From contig JBBRNY010000134.1 in NCBI GenBank assembly GCA_038229915.1, positions 1 to 5,251 of the forward strand: a stretch of DNA of 5,251 bases, read 5' to 3'. Source of the stretch: JAFDZW01 sp038229915. Its GTDB lineage: Bacteria > Bacteroidota > Ignavibacteria > Palsa-1295. The translations under genes were made by a program, and so were the position numbers. Position 1 is the first letter of the stretch. Each line of letters starts with the position of its first letter. Shown in pieces: positions 1 through 5,251 of this stretch. The notes beneath the pieces were generated by a model. It ran no database searches and was not told where the DNA came from. It saw only the letters and a program-made list of their open reading frames with translations.

Positions 1-297
1 ATCTTTGCCAATGCGATCGCTCTGATAGGCGCCTTTGCGGTTGCAAACTTTTTTCTCGATATTACCGGCAAAGTATTTTTTGACAGCGTGCAACGACTCT
101 TCCATTTGAAAGATGTTTTTGGTGGAATTTTCAAGTCCATCTTTTTTGGGACGGTCACTGCGCTCATTGGGGTACATGTAGGTCTGAGAACTACAGGCGG
201 TGCCGAGGGTGTAGGATTGTCGTGTATTCGGGCGTTTGTGATTTCAGCCGCTATGATCCTGATTCTTGATTATACACTTTGGACCATTATTTTTTAA
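1..297 (+). CDS. mlaE: MlaE/YrbE-family ABC transporter permease, C-terminal part (5' end outside window)
   Basis: This is the inner-membrane permease of an Mla/Mce-type lipid ABC transporter, which moves phospholipids or other lipids between inner and outer membrane together with an MlaF ATPase and an MCE-domain protein. The reading frame is open from the first base and gives 98 residues before TAA, against a usual family length of about 250, so only the last third is present. Visible are a hydrophobic segment at residues 5-19, another at about 46-62, the family-typical loop VGLRTTGGAEGVG (60-72), and a final membrane segment at 78-98. A GTG at position 88 is an internal codon, because the hydrophobic family-like sequence continues upstream of it. 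The stop lies six bases before the ATPase gene, so the two are cotranscribed. The assignment rests on the GGAEGVG loop, the topology and the neighbour. The transported lipid cannot be told from the sequence. Confidence 0.88.
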   Translation: MFANAIALIGAFAVANFFLDITGKVFFDSVQRLFHLKDVFGGIFKSIFFGTVTALIGVHVGLRTTGGAEGVGLSCIRAFVISAAMILILDYTLWTIIF

Positions 298-303
298 GAA
301 CCA

Positions 304-1035
304 GTGATAGAAATAAAAGAGCTTCGCAAATCCTTTGGCACACACGAAGTGCTACGAGGTGTTTCTTTTTCGATCGCTGATGGGGAGACCGTTGCGATCA
401 TTGGGCAATCGGGTTGCGGCAAGAGTGTACTGCTCAAACATATAATGGGTTTGCTTCAGCCGGATTCAGGATCGGTTATTGTCGATGGGCATAACATTGC
501 CACGGCATCTGAGAAGCAGATCTATGCTCTGCGCCGCAAAATAGGTTTTCTCTTTCAAAGTGCGGCGCTTTTTGATTCCATGACCGTCTTTGAGAATATT
601 GTTCTCGGCCTCTGGGAGCACGGCGAGCGTGAAGAAGCAAAATTGAGACGTATCGCCGAAGAAAGACTTTCGATGGTCGGTTTGCATGGTATTCTCGACC
701 AAAAGCCTGCTTCGCTTTCCGGCGGTATGAAAAAACGCGTGGGGCTTGCTCGGGCACTGGCGATGAATCCGAAGTATCTCTTTTACGATGAGCCAACAAC
801 GGGCCTCGACCCTGTTACAAGCGACCAGATCGACGATCTGATCCTGAGTGTAACCGAACAATACCAAGCGACCAATCTTATCGTTACTCATGATATGTTC
901 ACCGTACAACGTATTGCCAAACGGGTGATCTTCCTAAATAATGGCCTTGTCTATTTTGACGGCACACCGAAAGAACTTGAAAACTCGATCGACCCAGTCA
1001 TCGAGCAGTTTATCGAACGATTTGGTATAAAATAA
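304..1035 (+). CDS. mlaF: MlaF-family ABC transporter ATP-binding protein
   Basis: This is the cytoplasmic ATPase that powers the Mla/Mce lipid transporter by binding the MlaE permease. It is 243 residues, a normal length for a single-domain ATPase. All nucleotide-binding motifs are intact: Walker A GQSGCGKS (34-41), Q-loop Gln85, signature LSGGM (138-142), Walker B ending in Asp162-Glu163, D-loop GLD (167-169) and switch His196. The signature LSGGMKKR and the segment FQSAALFDSMTVFENI (84-99) are typical of the MlaF/Mkl group rather than of amino-acid or metal importers. The start is GTG, six bases after the permease stop. No clear Shine-Dalgarno lies before it (only AAGAACCA), so translation may be coupled to the upstream gene. 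Transcription ends at the hairpin directly downstream. No MCE-domain gene follows, so the substrate-binding partner must be encoded elsewhere. Confidence 0.94.
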   Translation: MIEIKELRKSFGTHEVLRGVSFSIADGETVAIIGQSGCGKSVLLKHIMGLLQPDSGSVIVDGHNIATASEKQIYALRRKIGFLFQSAALFDSMTVFENIVLGLWEHGEREEAKLRRIAEERLSMVGLHGILDQKPASLSGGMKKRVGLARALAMNPKYLFYDEPTTGLDPVTSDQIDDLILSVTEQYQATNLIVTHDMFTVQRIAKRVIFLNNGLVYFDGTPKELENSIDPVIEQFIERFGIK

Positions 1036-1065
1036 AAAATGCGCCTTTCGAGGCGCATTTTTTTT
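1034..1065. terminator. Bidirectional intrinsic terminator between convergent operons
   Basis: An 8-bp GC-rich stem (ATGCGCCT at 1039-1046 pairing with AGGCGCAT at 1051-1058) closes a TTCG loop. It is flanked by an A-run on the left (1034-1039) and a T-run on the right (1058-1065), which can extend the stem. On the plus strand it gives hairpin plus U-tract just after the ATPase stop, whose last bases overlap the left arm. On the minus strand the same element gives a hairpin with a shorter U-tract 18 bases past the stop of the barrel gene. It therefore plausibly ends both convergent transcripts. Confidence 0.88.
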
Positions 1066-1082
1066 GAGATAATATCACACTC

Positions 1083-2465
1083 TTAGAAATTCAATCGAAG
1101 CACCGGCGAGATCATAATATAATCTGCCCACTCCCATTTTTGAGTAGTATTGCCAATGTTCGCGGCATACTTAGCTTCGATATCGAGCCAGTTAAAGATT
1201 TGAATGAAGCCGTCAGCAAGTAGCATATTCGAATATTGCAGACTGAAGCCCCAATCATTTCCGTCATTGCCACCGTGCATATAACCAACTTTCACCATTG
1301 GATCGAATTGATTATACGTATGGCCTCGAATAAGATCAGAATAACCTGGTTGTGCAAATACAGTACCTTTGACACCAACGGTCATCGCATAGACACGATG
1401 AGTACCAGCACCGACTTGACCATAGAGGCCTCTGAGGGCGCCACTCGTGAATGCATACCCAACCCAGCCATGTGCTGAGAGATCGATATAGTATAAGCTA
1501 TCACGTGTTCCAGGTGCCGCGTCAGAGCGGTACTGTTTATCATTAGCACGGAAAGAGAAGTTGGTGATGTTCGGTGTAAACGCTTGGTAGTATTCACCAC
1601 CAATTGTAAGACGACCTGCATTTTTATCCGGAAGGACATTCAATGCTTGATTGATCATAGCATCAAAACCTTGCGTACCTTCGAGTTTGCGTTCTTTAAT
1701 GCGGAAGCTTCCACCGGAAACACCGAAAGGCGTGATACCACCTTCACCCAATTGAAAATTCAACCCTAAGCGAACATCGGTCATTTCCTGATGGATAATA
1801 CCTTGAATCGCTACATTACCTGGCAACCAAAATGGATAGCCGATATAGTCATTACCCTCGACGTATCCAATTCCAAACCCAGATTTGAAAATAATATCGC
1901 CGCTAAAAAGCGATGCCGTTATCTGCGCATACTGAATTTTCTGTTGTGGTGTCGGGGTCGAGACCATTGTATATTCATAACCCGAGCGGCTGTTGATCTT
2001 ATTATAAAGATCTTCTCCAAGAATTTTTTTGATCGTCGGAGCACCATAAATGCCAACGTTATCAATAACGATACGAAGCAATTGTACATCGGCATTGTAG
2101 CTGTCGGGACTGCTTATACTGCTTATCAACGCTTCACGCGAGCCCGGCTTTTGTGTTGCCGTAAGATCAGCATTCGAAGATGGTGAAAGCTCTTTGCCCG
2201 ATTTGCGAAGCGCAGAGATCACACGCGAGCGAACACTACGATCAGTAATAATAAACTGCATCAGTTCGTTTTGGCGAGCCGTATCAATTGACTGGATCGC
2301 TGCAAGAATATTCTTCAGAGCACGATTCTCTTCTTGTGTATTCTTCAACTCCTCTTGCCAATTGACTTGCGAAGTATTTGTTTGTTGATTCGGTTGCGCA
2401 AAAGCCGTCATAGCCGAACACAAGACTATTGCAAGAGCTACTGCGATTACTGACGTATTCTTCAT
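1083..2465 (-). CDS. Exported predicted outer-membrane beta-barrel protein (intact paralogue)
   Basis: I do not recognise a named family. The 460-residue product starts with a signal peptide (hydrophobic core 5-22, likely cleavage at AFA-Q, residues 21-24). A Gln/Asn-rich, then helical and charged stretch follows (about 25-92, possible coiled coil), then a small alpha/beta region to about 170. From about 177 to the end there are alternating Gly- and aromatic-rich strands typical of a transmembrane beta-barrel, ending in LRLNF with the terminal Phe expected of a BAM-inserted protein. The mature part has no cysteine. ATG at 2465 is chosen because AAGGAG lies six bases upstream and the signal peptide starts cleanly there. 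An in-frame ATG at 2498 has its own AGGAG and would add 11 residues. It is the last gene of the minus-strand operon, 56 bases after the preceding ORF, and is paralogous to the interrupted barrel gene just upstream (shared G-x-PFW-x-x-G, K-x-R-K-L-x-G and a WE..AD..I-S/T-P C-terminus). Outer-membrane location is inferred; the function is unknown. Confidence 0.8.
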   Translation of the reverse strand: MKNTSVIAVALAIVLCSAMTAFAQPNQQTNTSQVNWQEELKNTQEENRALKNILAAIQSIDTARQNELMQFIITDRSVRSRVISALRKSGKELSPSSNADLTATQKPGSREALISSISSPDSYNADVQLLRIVIDNVGIYGAPTIKKILGEDLYNKINSRSGYEYTMVSTPTPQQKIQYAQITASLFSGDIIFKSGFGIGYVEGNDYIGYPFWLPGNVAIQGIIHQEMTDVRLGLNFQLGEGGITPFGVSGGSFRIKERKLEGTQGFDAMINQALNVLPDKNAGRLTIGGEYYQAFTPNITNFSFRANDKQYRSDAAPGTRDSLYYIDLSAHGWVGYAFTSGALRGLYGQVGAGTHRVYAMTVGVKGTVFAQPGYSDLIRGHTYNQFDPMVKVGYMHGGNDGNDWGFSLQYSNMLLADGFIQIFNWLDIEAKYAANIGNTTQKWEWADYIMISPVLRLNF

Positions 2466-2471
2466 TCGAAA

Positions 2472-2477
2472 CTCCTT
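2472..2477 (-). promoter_or_regulatory. Strong Shine-Dalgarno (AAGGAG) of the 460-residue barrel gene
   Basis: AAGGAG on the minus strand with a six-base spacer (TTTCGA) to the ATG at 2465. This is the best ribosome-binding site in the window, and it decides the start in favour of the methionine that opens the signal peptide. Confidence 0.8.
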
Positions 2478-2508
2478 AAAAAATGTATTTGATGTCATCG
2501 GTTATTTG

Positions 2509-2513
2509 CTCCT
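2509..2513 (-). promoter_or_regulatory. Second Shine-Dalgarno (AGGAG) before the alternative ATG at 2498
   Basis: AGGAG with a ten-base spacer to an in-frame ATG at 2498, eleven codons upstream of the preferred start. It could make a version with a longer signal-peptide n-region, or it may simply load ribosomes into the leader. Use of this site is uncertain. Confidence 0.4.
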
Positions 2514-2521
2514 GAATAATA

Positions 2522-2923
2522 TTAGAAGTAAATACGCGGTGTGATCGTGAAGAACTGATCAGCTTCCCACGGTTTTGCATCACGAATAAGTGGGGATGAA
2601 TAGCCAAGTTCAAGACGTAAGTGATCCTCGATCAATTCGATCCATCCGCCAAAGGTAAACAGATGATCAAAACCAGCGCTCAAACCAAATTTCGCGTTTT
2701 TGTGGTTGACATACTCTACAACAAAATGTGGCGATACCGGAGCCGAAACACGTTTGATATCTTGTACACTGTTTGCTTGGTCAGCCGTATACAACGGATG
2801 TTTCCCATTACGACTATCAGTAAAAGTAGTGCCTGGGATGATAGACTGCTGAACGTTATGAAGCCCCACACCAACAGAAATTTGTAAGAAGCTGTTGAGG
2901 TCAAGCTGTAATATAGTCGGCAC
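2522..2923 (-). CDS. C-terminal piece of the interrupted beta-barrel gene (after in-frame TAA)
   Basis: This open frame of 133 residues begins with GTG directly after the TAA that ends the 418-residue ORF, in the same frame. It has no signal peptide and no Shine-Dalgarno, so it does not look like a free-standing gene. Its sequence is the second half of a beta-barrel and aligns collinearly with the end of the intact paralogue: GVGLH (18-22) with GAGTH (352-356), GGWIEL (92-97) with DGFIQI (418-423), WEAD (119-122) with WEWAD (444-448), and the final TPRIYF with the other's SPVLRLNF. The terminal Phe is the expected outer-membrane assembly signal, which the upstream ORF lacks. It could be made by reinitiation at the GTG, by stop-codon readthrough, or not at all. 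The coding sequence itself looks intact. Confidence 0.6.
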   Translation of the reverse strand: MPTILQLDLNSFLQISVGVGLHNVQQSIIPGTTFTDSRNGKHPLYTADQANSVQDIKRVSAPVSPHFVVEYVNHKNAKFGLSAGFDHLFTFGGWIELIEDHLRLELGYSSPLIRDAKPWEADQFFTITPRIYF

Positions 2924-2926
2924 TTA
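2921..2926 (-). other. In-frame TAA immediately followed by GTG, interrupting a barrel gene
   Basis: On the minus strand the codons read CAA TTA TAA GTG CCG, with the frame open for 418 codons before (from ATG 4180) and 133 codons after. In a gap-free stretch of the alignment with the intact paralogue, the TAA stands opposite Trp334 (TGG at 1464-1466). The neighbouring Val335 matches the GTG, and Ala331 matches Ala416. TAA is the normal stop of at least three other genes here, so general recoding of TAA is unlikely. A nonsense mutation, a sequence error, or a split or readthrough product remain possible. Confidence 0.85.
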
Positions 2927-4180
2927 TAATTGTGCGATCACCGAAGTTCGATAAAATGTTTTACCGGCAGCAATAGTTTGGGTTGTCCCATCAAGAGCTG
3001 TCATCTGGGTTTCTTTACCGTTATAGACGATCGTTCCATTGCTTCCTTGTCCGGCTGGCATTAAAGAGAACTTCACTGCAAGAGGTAAGTTGAATGCACT
3101 GAAGAAGTCAAGCCCGGCAAAATAGGCATCGAATGATACGCCCCAGAAGCCGCTGAGTTTGCGTGCCTTGAATGTCAAGAAATCCGAATCACCAAGATCC
3201 ATTGGGAATGCAACACCAAGTTTCACGTTGCTTTCACCACCGATCTGATTCTTCAAATTGATCCAAACACGTGCTTCGCCGCTCGACCAGAACGGTAAGC
3301 CAACTTCACTATTACCGGTTTCGAGTTCGAAACCAATTTTTTTTGTGGCATTCACCCAAAGATGATTGATCGAAAGATCGATAAGTTTATCATAACGGCT
3401 CGCACGAGCGCGGGCAATTTCGTCGTCCGGCAAGGCCTGAGTTTTTTCAGGATCGATCGGCAATGTATCAACCAGCGGATCAGTCAAATCAAAGTTTGCA
3501 TCCGATGTCGGCAAGCCATAATAAGCACGCTGAGCATCTAAGATCGCACGCTTCGAATAGAACTGCGAGAACATTTTGCTATAGGTATATCGCATCTTCG
3601 AATCTTTTATGAGCTGGCTACCCTTTGGTACGATCTCACCAGGAATTTCAACATTCTCTCCCTGAATGGTATTTACATTCTCAAGAAGTGTTGGATTTCT
3701 GTGCATTAACTGGACAACATTTTTCCCCTGAAAATGCTGTTTAACTTTCGTATCACCATTATCCTCATCGCCACCAATTCCACCTAAACCTGAAGATTTT
3801 CTTCCTCCCTTTTTAGGTGTGATAGTAATACCTTCGAGTAAAATATGGAACGGTTCAACACGCTCAGTCCCAGGAATAGGCGCGGAAAAAAGATAAATAT
3901 CATAAATGCGAAATGTTTTTGGGTCAACATTGAAAGGTTCTTTTTGCAAAGCTTCCTTTATTTGATTAATCAAGTCACCATCAGTAATGTGCCACTTCAC
4001 TACGTTTGTAAAGGTATAGGATTCACCATAAGACTCCAATGCCGTCAAAAAACGATAGGATTTCTCATTAATTTTTTGCAATGCCTTAACAGAATCAACT
4101 ATAGGCTGAGAATTTGCACTAGTAGTCAAGACTGAAGTTGCAAAAATTACAAGCAACAAACTATAAAAGGTACTCTTCAT
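2924..4180 (-). CDS. Exported protein with N-terminal domain and first half of a beta-barrel (ends at in-frame TAA)
   Basis: This ORF gives 418 residues from ATG 4180 and belongs to no family I recognise. A signal peptide covers 1-25 (hydrophobic core 5-18, likely cut near SANSQ). An alpha/beta domain follows (about 30-121), then a Gly/Lys/Asp-rich low-complexity linker (123-147), a second soluble region (150-225) and an acidic, Pro-rich linker (231-255). Beta-strands of a barrel run from about 263. Motifs shared with the 460-residue paralogue are G-L-PFW-S-S-G (294-301), V-K-L-G (319-322) and K-A-R-K-L-S-G (338-344), with nearly equal spacing (42 versus 46 residues from PFW to K-x-R-K-L). 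The ORF stops mid-barrel at ...IAQL without a terminal aromatic residue, so the product is truncated unless the 133-residue continuation is joined or supplied. Start: ATG 4180 has GGA seven bases upstream and gives a compact signal peptide. ATG 4192 and TTG 4213 are in-frame alternatives, the last with a good AAGGA site. The gene is cotranscribed with both neighbours. Confidence 0.75.
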   Translation of the reverse strand: MKSTFYSLLLVIFATSVLTTSANSQPIVDSVKALQKINEKSYRFLTALESYGESYTFTNVVKWHITDGDLINQIKEALQKEPFNVDPKTFRIYDIYLFSAPIPGTERVEPFHILLEGITITPKKGGRKSSGLGGIGGDEDNGDTKVKQHFQGKNVVQLMHRNPTLLENVNTIQGENVEIPGEIVPKGSQLIKDSKMRYTYSKMFSQFYSKRAILDAQRAYYGLPTSDANFDLTDPLVDTLPIDPEKTQALPDDEIARARASRYDKLIDLSINHLWVNATKKIGFELETGNSEVGLPFWSSGEARVWINLKNQIGGESNVKLGVAFPMDLGDSDFLTFKARKLSGFWGVSFDAYFAGLDFFSAFNLPLAVKFSLMPAGQGSNGTIVYNGKETQMTALDGTTQTIAAGKTFYRTSVIAQL

Positions 4181-4209
4181 ACTTTTTTCCATTATAAGTT
4201 TCTTAGCTA

Positions 4210-5251
4210 TCAACGCTTTCCTTTTGGTAAAATTGTTATCGTCTTAGTGACAGATGACTTTGAACCAGGGTCAGTAAAAGTCACTTTAACCGGTAGCGGT
4301 TTACTTGAATTAGGTATTTTTATCAATCGAAGTGTGAAATCAAAATCACCTGTTTTGGGTGCTTTTGTATCAAAATAATTTCCTTCAGATTGCACCTCAA
4401 GATCACCGCTTGCTTGTGTATAATGACCCTCAATACCAAATCCAGATTTTAGTTTCAGTACTTTATCATCAACACTTACTTTGCTCGAGCCACCCACTAT
4501 GAATGGCGGAGATTCTATTTCGACTTCGTCATGGTGCAATTCTTTGTACACCTTCATAAAAAGTGATTTATAAAGAATTGTTATCCCAAGTTTTTTACCT
4601 TCATCCTGTAAAAAGGTAGGCGTGAATTCATAAGAAGGTTCACTAATAGTCTTAAAATCCACACCATTAAGCGTTAGACGGATTTGATAAGCACCATCAA
4701 GATCTTGATACTTACCGTTAATTGTAAATGGCACCTTAGTATAGGCAGAAAACTTTTTAAACATTCCATTATCATCAATTTCACTTGGACTATATATTGC
4801 TGTGTCACCAGCAATAGATTTAAGTGCCTTGACGATCACACTAAATGACCCGTTACTTTGGTCTTTCGCTCCGCCGCCACGACTTGCTTGCCCTTTATAA
4901 TGCACAGTGTAGGTTTGTCCGACTTCTGATGCCGCCGGCATATATTTCCATACCCAGTTGGTATCAACTTTGACAATCTCTCCGGGACCATCGACCTTGG
5001 TAATAGTCACACCTTTTGCTTCAGCTCCTTCGATCTTGATCGGGTTCGGAAGCTCAAGCCCAGGGAAAGCATTAAAATCACTCACCTGTGCAAATGTACC
5101 CAGCTGATCGGTTACTTTTGCCTCAGGTCGTTTCACGTTCACGACAAACTCGTTATTACCGAGGTTAGGAGAGAAATCGTGATACAAATTGGTTAGCAAT
5201 GAGTCAATGAAACCTTTCAGGGCGACCTTTTCGGTTATTCCCTCTCTCAAT
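4210..5251 (-). CDS. Beta-rich, probably periplasmic protein, C-terminal 346+ residues (5' end outside window); possible GldM/PorM-like
   Basis: The frame runs off the window edge. The TTG at 5250 is not a credible start, because nothing upstream is visible and no signal peptide or membrane anchor follows it. The visible 346 residues contain no cysteine. A short helix (about 9-25) leads into successive beta-sandwich-like units: roughly 33-145, 147-252 and 256-346. The protein ends in a basic tail LPKGKR. The first unit holds G-L-E-L-P-NPIKI (64-73), followed by a G-x-G turn and strands, which loosely resembles the periplasmic beta domains of GldM/PorM, the type IX secretion and gliding protein. 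That is pattern memory at low confidence. A generic Ig-like surface or adhesin-type protein is the main alternative. The TGA overlaps a possible TTG start of the next gene and lies 29 bases before its preferred ATG, so it is cotranscribed with the two barrel genes and probably works with them in the envelope. Confidence 0.7.
   Translation of the reverse strand, partial: LREGITEKVALKGFIDSLLTNLYHDFSPNLGNNEFVVNVKRPEAKVTDQLGTFAQVSDFNAFPGLELPNPIKIEGAEAKGVTITKVDGPGEIVKVDTNWVWKYMPAASEVGQTYTVHYKGQASRGGGAKDQSNGSFSVIVKALKSIAGDTAIYSPSEIDDNGMFKKFSAYTKVPFTINGKYQDLDGAYQIRLTLNGVDFKTISEPSYEFTPTFLQDEGKKLGITILYKSLFMKVYKELHHDEVEIESPPFIVGGSSKVSVDDKVLKLKSGFGIEGHYTQASGDLEVQSEGNYFDTKAPKTGDFDFTLRLIKIPNSSKPLPVKVTFTDPGSKSSVTKTITILPKGKR
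4211..4223 (-). promoter_or_regulatory. Alternative TTG start with Shine-Dalgarno, overlapping the upstream stop
   Basis: AAGGA (4219-4223) sits five bases before a TTG (4211-4213) that shares bases with the TGA of the upstream gene (TTGA). Starting here would add 11 residues with extra lysines to the signal peptide and would couple translation of the two genes. It competes with ATG 4180. The sequence does not settle which is used. Confidence 0.45.

Noticed and set aside
88..297. A separate small membrane protein of 69 residues starting at GTG 88
   Set aside because: The frame is open back to base 1 with family-like hydrophobic sequence, so this is the end of the permease and not a gene of its own.
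466..909. Long antisense open frames (147 and 107 residues) inside the ATPase gene
   Set aside because: They lie fully opposite a gene with every ABC ATPase motif intact, and their translations are rich in Arg, His and Cys with no recognisable domain.
1236..2388. Several plus-strand open frames opposite the 460-residue barrel gene
   Set aside because: They are shadows of a gene with signal peptide, strong ribosome-binding site and a paralogue; none has a convincing start signal or domain.
2402..2465. Lipoprotein signal (Cys16 in the signal peptide of the 460-residue protein)
   Set aside because: The residues before the Cys are IVL, lacking the small residue required just before a lipobox cysteine, and a good signal peptidase I site (AFA-Q) follows.
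2921..2932. CAA TTA beside the stop as a viral-type readthrough signal
   Set aside because: The known CAA-UUA readthrough context lies downstream of the stop; here these codons are upstream, and the downstream codons are GTG CCG.
4438..4455. Shared hexapeptide KSGFGI in the upstream beta-rich protein and the 460-residue barrel
   Set aside because: The match does not extend on either side beyond isolated residues, so it is probably chance and not evidence of a third paralogue.
1..5251. tRNA, rRNA, CRISPR array, insertion sequence, riboswitch or attachment site
   Set aside because: None was found by eye: there are no regularly spaced direct repeats, no transposase-like frame, and the only non-coding gaps are 6, 47, 56 and about 29 bases.

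Overview
The window holds two convergent blocks of genes that meet at a bidirectional terminator near position 1050. The gene types (an Mla/Mce-type lipid ABC transporter, plus Sec-exported, cysteine-free predicted outer-membrane beta-barrel proteins ending in Phe) indicate a diderm (Gram-negative-type) bacterium. The style of the proteins suggests the Bacteroidota/Chlorobiota/Ignavibacteriota/Kapabacteria neighbourhood, but this is an impression and not a demonstrated assignment. Hand counts of GC per 60-base line run from about 25 to 57 percent.

Plus strand, 1-1035: the 3' end of an MlaE-family permease gene, then six bases later a complete MlaF-family ATPase gene. Together they encode the inner-membrane core of a phospholipid/Mce-type ABC transporter. 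The MCE-domain substrate-binding gene (mlaD) that often follows is absent. The transcript instead ends at a strong hairpin with T-tracts on both sides (1034-1065), which can also terminate the opposing operon.

Minus strand, read from 5251 down to 1083: a tightly spaced operon of secreted or envelope genes. First is the 3' part of a gene for a beta-rich protein that I cannot firmly name; its domains loosely recall the periplasmic beta domains of GldM/PorM of the type IX secretion system. Next is a gene for an exported protein with its own N-terminal domain followed by a beta-barrel (4180-2522), interrupted by an in-frame TAA at 2924-2926. Last is an intact exported beta-barrel protein of 460 residues (2465-1083).

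The main result is that the interrupted gene and the 460-residue gene are paralogues. The paralogy spans the stop codon: motifs of the intact barrel match, in order, first the 418-residue upstream ORF and then the 133-residue downstream ORF. The TAA lies opposite a Trp of the intact paralogue in a gap-free stretch of the alignment. The two ORFs are therefore best read as one barrel gene broken by a nonsense codon (or a sequence error), or as one translated in two pieces, since a GTG follows the TAA directly. Neither paralogue belongs to a family I can name, so the pair may be an undescribed outer-membrane component working with the upstream periplasmic protein.
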